From Carya illinoinensis (taxonomy: Eukaryota > Streptophyta > Magnoliopsida > Fagales > Juglandaceae), in the NCBI RefSeq assembly GCF_018687715.1, contig NC_056759.1, positions 33,322,385-33,386,384 on the forward strand: 64,000 nucleotides of DNA. Direction: 5' to 3'. Below, piece by piece: positions 33,562 to 45,508 of this stretch. The position numbers and the translations under genes were made by a program. Under the pieces are notes generated by a model that was not told the DNA's origin, did not search any database, and was given only the letters and a program-made list of their open reading frames with translations. How positions within the stretch are numbered: position 1 is the stretch's first letter; each line of letters opens with the position of its first letter.

Positions 33562-34222
33562 TTTCAGAGAGAGAGAGACTGAGAAAGACAGAAGGGAGAG
33601 TTTTAGATACCCGCGCAAAGAGATGGAAAGGGATAACGAGCACACGTGTCTCTCTCTGGTTGGCCAATCAATAGAGGAGACCTATTTACATGATCGACCT
33701 GGACCGCAGGCTTGCAGCACACTCGCCATTTCTTGAGCAAAAATTCTATTCTTCAGCCTTCTTTTTTTAACGCACTGGCGGGGGAGGAAATGACAAAAAA
33801 GACCAAAAACTCGAAATACATGTTTCTTGCCTTCCCGACGGTTCCTCAAAACTAGTTCTACTCGAGCGTTAGGTGTTCTGCTGCTCTTCTCGACAACGAC
33901 AAGAAATTACTTTGAGGACGGAATGCTAGGGTCGAATATCCTCAAGAGTGGCCTCAAGCTTGGCCAAAATCGCCAAGTTCCCGCAAGTGTAATGTATTGA
34001 TTATCTTTTTTGGAAAATTCTGAGTTTGGTTATTTTGCATAGGGAAGGGCAATTCTGAAGGGGCTATGCCCGGTTAATTTCTTATTCGCTCTTGTCGATA
34101 TCTGTTGTGCTTACCTTTATGCCTCCAGAGATAAATTCGTAAGCTGGGTCTACCAAATGCATGAGATACCACGGTTATATATCATTTTGGATGCGCAGAT
34201 ACTGTGAAAAAATTGAGGGCCT
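33562..34222. promoter_or_regulatory. Shared upstream region of the PsbP-domain and PPR genes
   Basis: This 661-bp divergent intergenic space must contain both promoters. A CT/GA-rich tract at 33565-33600 lies in the likely leader of the minus-strand gene, and CACACGTG (33641-33648) contains a CACGTG G-box core. No clear TATA box was assigned. Confidence 0.5.
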
Positions 34223-36583
34223 ATGAATTTCATCAAAGCTTTGAATCACAAACCCGCCTTCAAACCAAGCATAAATCTCTCAATCCTAGAGGCCCACCTG
34301 CCCAAATGCCAGAGTCCCAAACAGCTGAACCAAGTCCTCTCCCAAATGATCTTCACTGGGTTCATCAGGGACACCTTTGCTGCCAGCAGAGTGCTCAAGT
34401 GCTCGGCCGACTCACCCTTCGTTCACATTGATCACTCCCTCCAAATATTCAACCACATCGAGAACTCAAATGGGTTCATTTGGAACACCATGATGAGAGC
34501 ATATGTACAAAGAAACTCTCCTGAAAAGGCTATATGCTTGTACAAGTTGATGTTGGATAGGAATGTGGGTTGCGATAATTACACGTACCCAATTCTAGTG
34601 CAAGCCTGTACTATCCGGTTATCGGAATTTGAAGGGAAAGAGCTGCACAATCAAGTTTTCAAAACGGGTTTTGATTCGGATGTTTATGTACAGAACACAT
34701 TGATTAACATGTACGCAGTGTGTGGAAATATGGGTGATGCACGTCACTTGGTTGATGAAAGTCCAGTTTTGGATTCAGTTTCATGGAATTCGATTTTGGC
34801 AGGGTATGTTCAGATAGGGGATGTTGATAATGCCAAGTATATATATGGTATGATGCCGGAAAGGAACACAATTGCTTCAAATTCTATGATTGTATTGTTT
34901 GGCAGGACAGGTCGCCTGATTGAGGCTCTTCAGTTATTTAATGAGATGCCAGAGAAAGATATGGTGTCATGGAGTGCATTGATTTCTTGTTATGAGCAAA
35001 ATGAGATGTACGAGGAAGCTTTGGTTCTGTTTATGAAAATGAAGGCTAATGGAATTATGGTCGATGAGGTTGTGGTGGTTAGTGTTCTTTCTGCGTGTGC
35101 TCATTTATCACTTGTCAAGACAGGGAAAATCATCCACTGCTTGGTTGTGAAAATTGGTATTGAATCTTATGTTAACCTTCAAAATGCTTTTATTCACATG
35201 TATTCAACATGTGGGGACATAATAGCAGCCCAAAAACTGTTCAATGGAGGCTGTCACTTGGATCAGATATCTTGGAACTCCATGATTTCTGGCTACTTGA
35301 AATGCGGATCAGTTGAAATTGCCAAAAAGTTATTTGATTCCATGCCCAACAAGGATGTCGTGTCTTGGAGTGCAATGATATCGGGGTATGCTCAGCATGA
35401 CCATTTCTCCGAGACATTGGCACTTTTCCAGGAGATGCAACTTGATGGACTTAGCCCTGATGAGACAACTTTGGTTAGTGTAATATCAGCTTGCACTCAT
35501 CTGGCTGCCCTTGATCTAGGCATATGGATTCATGCTTATATAAAGAAGAATGGTCTAAAGGTTAACGTCATCTTGGGTACCACCCTTATAGACATGTACA
35601 TGAAATGTGGGTGTGTGGAAAATGCATTGGAAGTTTTTTATGGCATTGAGGAAATGTGGGTTTCAACTTGGAATGCTCTCATTCTTGGTTTGGCAATAAA
35701 TGGGTTGGTAGATAAGTCGCTTGACATGTTTTCTGAGATGAAGAGATGTGGTGTAGTGCCTAATGAAATAACATTTATGGGAGTTCTTGGGGCTTGTCGA
35801 CACATGGGCCTAGTAGATGAAGGGTATCGACACTTCAATTCAATGATTCAAGAGCACAAGATAGAACCCAATATTAAGCACTATGGATGCATGGTAGACC
35901 TTCTAGGGCGTGCTGGTATGCTCAAAGAAGCAGAGGAACTCATTGAAACTATGCCCATGGCACCAGATGTTGCTACCTGGGGTGCCTTGCTTGGGGCTTG
36001 CAAGAAACATGGTGACAATAAAATGGGGGAGAGAGTAGGAAGAAAGCTCATTGAGTTTCAGCCTGACCATGATGGGTTCCATGTGTTATTGTCCAATATA
36101 TATGCTTCAAAAGGTAATTGGGATGGTGCTCTTGAAGTTAGGGGCATGATGATGCGACATGGGGTGGTGAAGACCCCAGGTTGTAGCATGATTGAAGCAA
36201 AAGGAGTAGTTCATGAATTTCTAGCAGGAGATAAGGCCCATCCTTGGATGAAGGAGATTGAGGATAAGCTGGATGAAATAGCTAAGAAATTAAAAATGGA
36301 AGGTTATGCACCAGACACAAATGAAATTTCCCTTGATATTGATCAAGAAGAGAAGGAAACCTCTCTGTTTAGGCATAGTGAGAAGCTTGCAATTGCCTTT
36401 GGGCTTATTGCTATCAGTCCACCAACACCAATAAGGATTATGAAGAATTTACGAATATGTAATGATTGTCATGCAGCAGCTAAGTTCATTTCTAGAGCTT
36501 TTAATCGAGAAATTGTGATCAGGGATCGGCATCGCTTTCACCACTTTAAGCAAGGTTCTTGTTCATGCACGGACTATTGGTAG
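34223..36583 (+). CDS. PLS-type pentatricopeptide repeat protein with DYW domain
   Basis: This is one intronless frame of 786 residues. Tandem PPR motifs run from about residue 75 to 600, with the alternating P, L and S spacing (for example VYVQNTLINMYAVCG, DVVSWSAMISGYAQ, VILGTTLIDMYMKCG). E and E+ segments follow (PDVATWGALLGACKKHGD), and then a complete DYW domain. The deaminase core is intact: HSE at about residue 718, the CNDC zinc ligands at 746-749, a second CSC cluster at 780-782 and the terminal DYW. Such proteins bind organelle transcripts and carry out C-to-U editing in plastids or mitochondria. The N-terminus is weakly presequence-like, and the organelle and target site cannot be told from the sequence. 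The start is the first ATG in frame; no disabling change is seen. Confidence 0.95.
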   Translation: MNFIKALNHKPAFKPSINLSILEAHLPKCQSPKQLNQVLSQMIFTGFIRDTFAASRVLKCSADSPFVHIDHSLQIFNHIENSNGFIWNTMMRAYVQRNSPEKAICLYKLMLDRNVGCDNYTYPILVQACTIRLSEFEGKELHNQVFKTGFDSDVYVQNTLINMYAVCGNMGDARHLVDESPVLDSVSWNSILAGYVQIGDVDNAKYIYGMMPERNTIASNSMIVLFGRTGRLIEALQLFNEMPEKDMVSWSALISCYEQNEMYEEALVLFMKMKANGIMVDEVVVVSVLSACAHLSLVKTGKIIHCLVVKIGIESYVNLQNAFIHMYSTCGDIIAAQKLFNGGCHLDQISWNSMISGYLKCGSVEIAKKLFDSMPNKDVVSWSAMISGYAQHDHFSETLALFQEMQLDGLSPDETTLVSVISACTHLAALDLGIWIHAYIKKNGLKVNVILGTTLIDMYMKCGCVENALEVFYGIEEMWVSTWNALILGLAINGLVDKSLDMFSEMKRCGVVPNEITFMGVLGACRHMGLVDEGYRHFNSMIQEHKIEPNIKHYGCMVDLLGRAGMLKEAEELIETMPMAPDVATWGALLGACKKHGDNKMGERVGRKLIEFQPDHDGFHVLLSNIYASKGNWDGALEVRGMMMRHGVVKTPGCSMIEAKGVVHEFLAGDKAHPWMKEIEDKLDEIAKKLKMEGYAPDTNEISLDIDQEEKETSLFRHSEKLAIAFGLIAISPPTPIRIMKNLRICNDCHAAAKFISRAFNREIVIRDRHRFHHFKQGSCSCTDYW

Positions 36584-38096
36584 TAATATATTATACACAA
36601 TGAAATATATTTCAATGTCATTGATCATTCACCTTATTCCCCGAGAGCTTATCCAGTTCTGGCTGTACAATAGACATCTGCTTCACTGCTGCCTGATAGT
36701 TTGCTGTGAAGCTTGATAGTTTTACAGTCCAAGTTGCATGCTGGTGAACCACCATGGCAGCAATTAATTACTTACTGGCAATGATTGATGCAGCACCACT
36801 CTTGTGAGACTTGAAGATAGTTCCTACGATGAAAAGGAAAATTTGGAAGGCTAAGGCCTATAACGAGGCTTTAAGGAAAGCAGGACCCTTAATTGTACCA
36901 CATAAAAAGGGCAATTTGGAAGAAGGGGGAATGGTTGGGGGAAGGTATACGATCGATAGATTCCTTCATTACTGAAATGGACATCAAACATGTGTTTGGC
37001 ATGCTTGTTTTTGTATTTCTAAGGCACTAATGGTAATGCATCCAACGGTGTGAAATTGATTTAAGTCAAGTCACTGTGACATTTGGAAATACTGTGGAAT
37101 TGCACCTGAGAAACTAACTTTGCAAATTATCTTTGGAGACTGGAAAATATTGGGAAGAGAGCTTTGAAGCAATCTTCGTCCAAATTGGTGAAGTATAGCG
37201 GTAAAGTCAGAGCAACATTAATCAAGGAGCAGGCAGTTTATTGTGGTTCCTTGAAACGATATATTCAGCTATTTAAATGTTAATGCATATACATTGTTGT
37301 TGTGTGAAATATGCATTTCTTTTAGTTGCAGGTTACATAAAGAAACTCACCTGTGGTCTGAGTGTACTGAGATGGATAATCTCTAGGAGGAAAGTTGTTC
37401 CCTTCGAATGGTATCCTTACTGTGAGTTGTGTTGATAATAGGTGATCTTATCCTAAGAAACAAAAAAGTAGGTTGAGGTTAGCTCCCTTCCAGGTAATTG
37501 TTCTTTTGGGAATTAGATTATCAAGTTTGCATCAGCACTAGAGAGGCTGTCGTATTGGTCTTTCAGTGTCAGATTGCTTCTATTAACACCTAAGAAATAG
37601 AATTGCTCTTTGTACATGTTTGGTCCTTTCCTGCATAAACATCAAATATTTATTAATGGCAGGGGCTTTAAAAATAAACACCATATTTCTCAATTCTTGG
37701 TTATACTTTTCATTTCTTATTCCATCTTGCATAAAAGGGGGCATATGAAAAATGGTTTGAAAAAAAAAAAGGTCACTGACAGTCACAATGAACAGGAAAA
37801 ACTTTCCTAGGGAAACATGTATTTTGCAACGAAGCAGGACACCCTAAAAGTACTCCTAATCTGGTTGCAGCACAAAAGAAGTGATAAGAGTTAATTAAAT
37901 GAACATATGAAGTCTTCCATCATGCCATTCCTGTTATATTTCCCTTTTTCTCTTGATTTCAGATGTAGCAAAATTGCAAAAATTGAAATTCTCAAGAGAG
38001 ACGCCGTTTCCTCTGCTAAACAACTCCTTTCTCTTTCTTTTCTTATAGCCAACTTGAGGTTGTAGGAATAACGAAAATTGTTTCAGAATCATTAAC
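36584..38096. other. PPR 3' flank and spacer; no gene
   Basis: There is no coding signature. A possible intron-like stretch ends TTTTAGTTGCAG near 37332, which could mark a spliced 3' UTR. Small frames here look random. Confidence 0.45.
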
Positions 38097-40195
38097 CCCT
38101 TCAGTTTCAAAATTATTGCTATTGAAAATAGTCGTTCGAAGTCAACCAAGAAGAAAGCAAGGGAATTTAAAAGGCTTTCTTGTTCCATCAACTATGAAAC
38201 TAAAGAAGCGGGCGGTGGTAGAGATAGATTGAAAAGGAGGGGCACTATTTGTAACTATGAAACCTAAGATATTGTTGTGGAATGTGAGGGGACTGAATGA
38301 TTGCAATAAACAACTTCGTATAAGATCTTTATTGCGGTCATGGAAAGTGAATGTTGTATGTTTTCAAGAAACTAAGTTGAGGGTCGTGGATAGAAGACTA
38401 ATTCGTAGCTTGTGGGGGTGTTCATACGTCGGGTGCTCCTACTTGGCATCAGTGGGTGCTTCCCCCGGGGGGGGGGGGGGGTTCTTTTAATGTGGGACAA
38501 AAGAATGGTGGAGTTAGTTGAGGAATGTGTTGGAAATTTTTCGGTTGCCTGCCATTTTAAAAATACGATTGATGGATGGGAATGGGCCTTTGTGGGTACT
38601 TATGGCTCAAATTTGGATAATGAGAGGAGGTGACTATGGGAGGAGTTGGCAGGTCTTCTTTATCTATGGGAGGTGTCGTGGTGCATGGGGGCGATTTTAA
38701 TATTGTTTGCTTTCCCAGCGAGCGATCGGGGACTCATCACCATTCGACAGCCATGGAGGAGTTCTCGAAATTTGTTTTTAATTTAGATCTTATGGACCTC
38801 CCTCTTCTCAGGGGTGAGTTCACATGGTCTAATGGTTGAGGATGGTCAAGATTGGATCGGTTCCTTTTCTCTCTGTCATGGGAGGCGTATTTTCCTAATC
38901 TCTCTCAGAAAAGGCTGCCCCGGGTGTGTTCCAACCATTTTTGTATTGTGTTAGATCGTGGAAGTATTATTGGTAGATGCAGACTTTTCAAGTTTGAAAT
39001 TATGTGGTTAGCGGCGGAGGGTTTTGTAGATAAGGTACGTTCTTGTGGTCCTTTTATATGTTTACAATCAATCTCAGTTTTATCCTAGCCTGCAAGCTCA
39101 AAGTCTTGAAGCAAGATCTTAAGAAGTGGAACTTGGAAGTGTTTGGTAGCATTGATAATCAAAATAATACCCTTATGGAGGAACTACAAGATTTTGAGGT
39201 TAGGGAACTGACGGGAGACCTCTCGGAGGAGGCCCTTGCTAGAAAAAGGGTGGTTGTAATTGAGCTGGAGAAAGTGTTATTGATGGAAGAGATTTCGTGG
39301 CGACAAAAATTGAGGGCCCTTTGGCTAAAAGAGTGTGATAAATGTACAAAGTTCTTCCATAAAGTGGCGAATTCACATCGACGCAGTAACACTATTGAGA
39401 CACTACACTCAGGTACTCAAGTGCTTTCATCCTCTGATGAGTTGAAAAATCACATTGTGCAGCATGTTGAAAATCTCATTTCGGAACCAGTACAGTTGAG
39501 GCCTAAACTTGATGGCTTGCTTTTCGAGTCTATTGATTCACAAAGTGCAAATGGTTTGGAAATGGAGTTTGAGGAGGATAAGGTGTTCAAGGTTATTCGT
39601 AGCATGGCAAAGGACAAGGCACCGAGCCCAGATGGATTCTTGATGGGATTCTTCCAAGTTTGTTGGGATGTAGTGAAAGGTGATATCATGCAGGTTTTTT
39701 GCAGAATTCCACTCTTTTTATAATTTGAAAAAAGTCTCAATGCGACGTTCATCGTTGTTATTCCAAAGAAACATGGGGTCAAGGTAATTGAAGATTTTCG
39801 CCCTATAAGTCTTGTGAGTGGAGTCTATAAAATAATCTCCAAGGTTTTGGCAAATAGGCTTAGCTCGGTGATGGAACATGTTATTTCTAAACCCCAAAAT
39901 GCCTTCATTAGGGGGAGACAGATTCTGGATTCAGTACTTATTGCCAATGAGTGCTTGGATCATAGGTTGAAGGAAGGCGTTCCAAGTATTCTTTGCAAAC
40001 TTGATATGGAAAAGGCCTATGACCATGTGAATTGGGATTTCTTCCTTTATTTGCTCAATAGTTGTGGTTTTGGTGATAGGTGGATTTCATGGATCCGCTA
40101 TTATATTTCTACCGTCCAGTTTTCACTATTAGTTAATGGCACCCCTGCTGGGTTCTTTAATAGCACATGTGGCCTGAGGCAGGGGGATTCCTTAT

Positions 40196-43100
40196 TGTAA
40201 CAGCCCGCTAGAAATTTAATTGTGAAATTTCTATTAACTTTAAGAACCTCGTGAAAACCCCATAAGTTTTCACGAATCCATTAATCATATAGGTTTTTGT
40301 CTAATTACATAGTTAGTGTTATTATTTACTATGGTATCAGAAGTGTGTTTTTGATTATTGGAGATAGTTAGAAGTGTCAAAATGTATTATGGTTTGTGCC
40401 ATTAGACTCGGAGGGTTATTTAAAGTCTTATGGCGCAATAACATTTTTTCATATTTTCGGTCAAAACGTCTGTTTAAAACTGTAGATATTATTGGATAAA
40501 AAGAAATATCTTGAGGTAATTTTCATGAATATTATTGGGTAAAAATATTTTGAGTTGATTTTTATAGATATTATTAGATAAAAATATTATGAGATAATCT
40601 TTTATAGATATTTTGGGTAGGAGAAAACTACACTCAACTCTCAACTCCAGCCTCATCTCTTCCATATCTCATCCATAATTATCTCCAGCCACATCTCCCC
40701 ACGAAATTATCTAATTACACATTCCAATAAAAGATTATCAAACACTCTCTCTCGGACAGCTTTTAGGAGGTCTTTTGTACACCCATTTCGAAGCTTTTGT
40801 AAGTGTTTTATCATAAAGTCTCCTTCATATAAGTTGTTCCTTTTTGAGTCTAGTTTACATGGATATCTTATTTTCCCCATTTGAAGATCATTTGGTCAGT
40901 CAAATATTGTATAAACTATAGAAAGGTCATTCTGGGAGATAAACTGGAGAATATGTTATAGTTTGGAGTTTTTGACCAAGCTAATGGATAGATATTGGTC
41001 CGAAATTTTTATGGAGTATTGTTAACATGTATATGTGACTATTGGTTGAGGATTTTTGCATGATTAAAGGTTTTGATGAAAGATTTACTTAGATTTAGAA
41101 ACTTAGAAACTGGAAGAAGAAAAACAGTTTCTGTTTTGAGAAAGTTTAACTCTTTGGTGGTCTAAACCTATTCTAATGACTTTAATAATTTTATTGGAGG
41201 ATCCTAAGTATCTTATATACATTTTATATTATTATTTTGAAGATATTTGATGTTAGTTTCAAAGATATGAAATTTTATGCAAAGAGATATTCAAACAAGC
41301 CAAAGTGTGGATATTCTTGGCTAAATTTATGTTTTGGTTAATTTCTAACCATGTGATCTTGAATTAGAAGCTTATATATGTTTTAGGACATCTTTTTAAA
41401 CCATGTGATGGTTTGGTTTGAAGATCATATATTTATAAGTCATAGATCAAGATATTTATCAAAACTAGTTGAGGAAAAAGTTTCTGTTTTTGGATTAAGT
41501 GTAAAACCAAAAACTCCAAATGTTATTTTGTGATTTTGGTGACTTTGGTTTGATGATTTAAAGCATGGTTGATGTTAGGATGATATTATGAATATGTTAG
41601 AAGTAAGATTTGATTTTTTTGAAACTCTTGGAGATGTTTTGATTTAATGTCAAAACTTGTGATTCAAGTGCTTGGATCTTTTTACAAAAAAAGTTTGGTG
41701 TTGATTATTAGCTTTTTCTAAATGGATGTTTTAAGTATGGTTTTGAACTTAGGATTGGAAGATATTTGTTGCAAAATTTTGGTTTAAGCATGAGTTTTGA
41801 AGTTGGAAGGAATTGTAACAAAAATAAAGGGAAATAACCTATGGATGTTTCAACCATAGTGTGTTCTTCATAGTTGTGTTTTGTTTTAAATTTTTCTGAG
41901 TTGATATTTAAGTTTAGGATAAAATTTACATGAGGAATGTAAATTTTAGAAACTTTTAGAGTTAGTATGCAAAATCCTTAAGTTATGGGTAAAACGGTCA
42001 TTTTCCCACATGTAGAGATTAAAATGAAAATTTTACTCTTTAAGTTAGTATTTTCCATATTTCAAATTATTAGTGATTTAGTTCTAACTTTTAGAATCAC
42101 TAATTACAGTTCCTCGTGATCGCACTTGAAGTTTTATAAGAAACGCGGAGATCGAGGTAAGTTAGCTTTTAACTTACTAGCAGTCTACTGTGTATGTGTG
42201 CTAAGTAAAAGAACTACAGTGTATGTATGTATGTTATCATATGTGTCATGCCATGTCAAGTTATCATGTAATTGTCTATTATACAGAATTTATTCTGTCA
42301 TTAATTTTTATCTATTACATAATATATTCTGTTATGTATTACTGTACATTACAAGTACGTCATGCTAAGTATGTCATCTATTACATGTAAGTCAAGTCAT
42401 GTAATATTCACTGTTGCAAGTATGTCATATTAAATATGTTGTCTATTATATGTTATGCCATGTTACGAAATGTTTCTATCTCAAGTTGGTCATTTATTCT
42501 AAGTTATGTTCAAGTCACGTTATGTTACGTCAGGACTTCAGTCATTTCGTATTTAAGTCACATTTCATCTTGAGTACATTATGATGTGTAGAATACATGG
42601 GGCCACAACAACTGTGGAGTATGTATTTAACTACAATTGTGATGCGTAGAATACATGGGGCCACAACAACTGTGGAGTATGTATTTTTAAATGTTAAGTC
42701 AAGTTATGTAGAATACATGGGGCCACAACAACTGTGGAGTATGTATTTAACTACAAATGTGATGCGTAAAATACATGGGGTCACAACAACTGTGGAGTAT
42801 GTATTTTTCATGTTAAGTCAAGTTTGTGTAGAATACATGGGGCCACAACAATTGTGGAGTATGTATTTTTAAATGTTAAGTCAAGTTGTGTAGAATACAT
42901 GGGGCCACAACAACTGTGGAGTATGTATTTAACTACAAATGTGATGCGTAAAATACATGGGGCCACAACAACTGTGGAGTATGTATTTTTCATGTTAAGT
43001 CAAGTTTGTGTAGAATACATGGGGCCACAACAACTGTGGAGTATGTATTTTTAATGTTAAGTCAAGTTTGTGAAGAATACATGGGGCCACAACAACTGTG

Positions 43101-43814
43101 GAGTATGTATTTACACGTAGAATACATGGGGCCACAACAACTGTGGAGTATGTATTTTTCATGTTAATTCAAGTTTCAGAGCAAGTTCATGCTAAGTCAA
43201 GTTCACTTCATGATTCAATTTAAGCTATGTCAATTATGCTATGTTGTACACTAAGTTATGCTTTAATTACTTATGAATTTGATTATGCATTTATGCTTTT
43301 ACTGTCATCCATGCATCATTAGTCTGTATGGAAGTTTTTTGTTAACTTGCTGAGATTTGTAATCAAATCTCACTGTGGTAGTCCCAACTACCATTCCCCC
43401 CGAATGGTAGATCTTGTTACAGGACCTGAAGGAAGATCAGGAGCTGACCAACTAGGTACAGTCGACTGAACGACGGTGCGTCGTTAAGGTTAATATAGTA
43501 GTTAAATTACTACTTGTACGATGGAGTTGCATCTCCAGTACTTTTAGATCATAACTATTTTGGAATAGTTCTGTGATCTTAGTTATTCAATGTATCTTTA
43601 TATATGAAGTATGTTTTAAGTATTTGGGATATTTTAATTTGGTGCATAGTATTGCTAAAGAAAAAAATTATCCGCTGCGAATATTGCATAATGTTAGATG
43701 CATGTTAGGATTATTGCATCTTATATGTCATGAACGGGGGCAGGTAACCTTGTGTTGCATGTCTCGACGCTTCAAATGTCCGTCCAATCCCAAACGGAAT
43801 TTGGGGGCGTCACA
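40196..43814 (+). repeat. 5' LTR of the LARD-like element
   Basis: TGTAACAGCCCG..GGGGGCGTCACA, 3619 bp. Compared by eye with the 3' LTR it shows about six substitutions and one single-base indel (near 41620). Confidence 0.95.
42589..43160. repeat. Ten-copy hairpin minisatellite in the 5' LTR
   Basis: The unit contains AATACATGGGGCCACAACAA then CTGTGGAGTATGTATT. AATACAT/ATGTATT and CCACA/TGTGG are inverted repeats, so each copy can fold into a stem. Copies are separated by short spacers of two kinds (AACTACAAATGTGATGCG and a TTAAGTCAAGTT type) in a partly alternating higher order. The array makes spurious open frames on both strands. Confidence 0.93.
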
Positions 43815-43817
43815 GGG

Positions 43818-43829
43818 TGGTATCAGAGC
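43818..43829 (+). other. Primer-binding site (initiator Met-tRNA) of the LARD-like element
   Basis: TGGTATCAGAGC, three bases after the 5' LTR, is complementary to the 3' end of plant initiator methionine tRNA. This is the usual primer of Ty3/gypsy chromoviruses and many Copia elements. Confidence 0.93.
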
Positions 43830-43982
43830 AATACGTCTCTGGGCAGTAAATCCACATGTCCTTAGGAAATGCACCAAACATTAGGCTTGAAATTTTAGTC
43901 GTCAGTAGGCTTGAATTTCTTAAGGTACGAAGGGTAGTATGTGGTTTTAATATATATGCTCGTGTGTTTCAAGAAGGGACAC

Positions 43983-44057
43983 ATGACTCGTGATAGAATA
44001 CCTCGGAATCCTAAGGGAGATAACAATCAAGAGGATCAGAATTTTCCCGATGGATGA
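43983..44057 (+). pseudogene. Possible gag start remnant
   Basis: An ATG 154 bases after the primer-binding site opens a 24-codon frame rich in Arg, Pro, Asn and Asp (MTRDRIPRNPKGDNN) that stops at TGA 44055. Position and composition resemble the first residues of gypsy Gag proteins. Nothing gag-like follows. Confidence 0.35.
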
Positions 44058-44959
44058 AGAATTAGTTGAGGTAAACATAGTTAACGTTGATCTGATTGCA
44101 ATTGATGGTAGTATTGCATTATTGTTATTTTGGAGTAGGTCAAGTCATTGGAGTTGGTAAATTGTACATTGTTTGATTCAAACGAGTCATTGTTTCTATT
44201 AATTGTGGTGCTTGAGAATTCAGCTTGGAAGTTAAATTGTTACCCTAGTGGTAAGAGTAACAATTTTCATTAGAAGTATTATTGTTCATACCAATGTAGA
44301 TATAGAATACATTTTAGTAATATTAGAAAGGATATGTAGGATTGATGAATGGTATTCCACATATTTGGAGAATTATTTTGATTCTAAAAATACGATAGAA
44401 ATTGTGTTTGGAAGAGTAATTTGATTAGGAGAAGCTTTAGCCTTAGTAGGATTCATTTATGATAATAGTATTACCACACCGCCAGTAAATGATTTCTGGC
44501 AAAGCACTATCTTTATGGATACATAGATCGATCTTCTTTTGAAGACTATTATATGGAGAGTAAAATATTGGTCTTGAGGATTTATGTGAACATTAGGAAT
44601 AAATTATTTAGAGTTAGAATAATTGATAACTTATGATGGATAGAAGAGTTATGACAATCATAAGAGAGAAAGTTTCAAGTTTAAGTTATTAACTGGTCAA
44701 TTATCAAAGTACCACCTAGGAAGATGACTGATTGTTGCGATTATAAAGAAGTAAGTTAATCCTAGACCAGTAGAACTCCTTGAGGTTTTTATTAACTTGA
44801 AGATTACTGAGAGTTTGGATATGCATGATTAAATGCATATTTATATGAGTCATTTGGATCATGTCATATATATGAAAATCCCTGAAAGAAATAAAATGGA
44901 GTACATAAAACATATACCAGAAGATAGAAACACAAATATGAATATTTGTGAAGTATTAT

Positions 44960-44965
44960 TTTATT
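44960..44965 (-). terminator. AATAAA poly(A) signal of the antisense unit
   Basis: AATAAA on the minus strand starts 14 bases past the stop codon of the 142-codon antisense ORF. This spacing is very tight. Confidence 0.5.
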
Positions 44966-44979
44966 ATCATAAAGCAAAA

Positions 44980-45408
44980 TTACAGAAATTTGAGGCTCTT
45001 TGCCTCAATCTTTAAACGTTCTTGCTCTTCAAAAATCTGCATGCCTCTCCTATCTAAAGGAGTAGCTACTCGAAAAGAAGAGTTAAGCAAAGATTTTAAA
45101 TCTCTGTTCTCTCGCTTTACTGCTTCTATCTTCATGTTGGATTCCATAAGAAGCCTCTGAAGCAGAGAAATACTCTCGTGGAGTTTGTCAACCCCACCAG
45201 TCCTGGATTGCAGTCTCTGAGAATATGCGACAATGGCTGATGAGTATCGAGTACCGAGACTCACAAGCTCGTAGATAAGTTCATTTTCTGACTTATTAGT
45301 CAGATCATTATTTGATTGCATAATAGCACCTATGGAAGAAGCAGAAACAACTGGGGAACGAGGTGCAGAATACCTCATGTTTTGGCAATGAGAAGATTGC
45401 TGAGCCAT
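44980..45408 (-). CDS. Antisense coiled-coil ORF inside the LARD-like element
   Basis: This is an uninterrupted 142-codon frame on the strand opposite to the retrotransposon. I do not recognise the family. The N-terminal 40 residues are Ser/Gln/Asn-rich (MAQQSSHCQNMRYSAPRSP). Residues about 40-110 are helical with heptad-spaced Leu/Ile (ELIYELVSLGTRYSSAIVAY, LHESISLLQRLLMESN), which predicts a coiled coil. The last 35 residues are charged. A TATA box lies about 100 bases upstream and AATAAA lies just downstream, so it forms a complete small transcription unit. Possibilities are an extra antisense ORF of the kind known in some plant gypsy lineages, a captured host gene, or a captured fragment of a plant pararetrovirus (their virion-associated proteins are of similar size and also coiled-coil). 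None is proven by the sequence. Confidence 0.6.
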   Translation of the reverse strand: MAQQSSHCQNMRYSAPRSPVVSASSIGAIMQSNNDLTNKSENELIYELVSLGTRYSSAIVAYSQRLQSRTGGVDKLHESISLLQRLLMESNMKIEAVKRENRDLKSLLNSSFRVATPLDRRGMQIFEEQERLKIEAKSLKFL

Positions 45409-45508
45409 TGCAAAGTGAGTAAGCAGAAAGAGATTGCGGAGTAAGAATGCAGATTAATTTCAGAAAAGTGAAGAAGATGAGATGAGAAAGAAAATGAACT
45501 GAATAATT

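Noticed and set aside
34204..34431. A frame starting 19 bases before the PPR start codon
   Set aside because: It is a shadow in another frame of the PPR coding sequence.
42597..43054. Open frames with repeated MGPQQLWSMY and minus-strand counterparts
   Set aside because: Artefacts of the minisatellite; present on both strands and in non-coding LTR.
42589..43160. Regularly spaced repeats resembling a CRISPR array
   Set aside because: Spacers recur and are not unique, the array is duplicated exactly in both LTRs, and the DNA is a plant nuclear genome.
43818..43829. tRNA-like text TGGTATCAGAGC here and at 56121
   Set aside because: These are retroelement primer-binding sites directly after LTRs; no tRNA cloverleaf is present.
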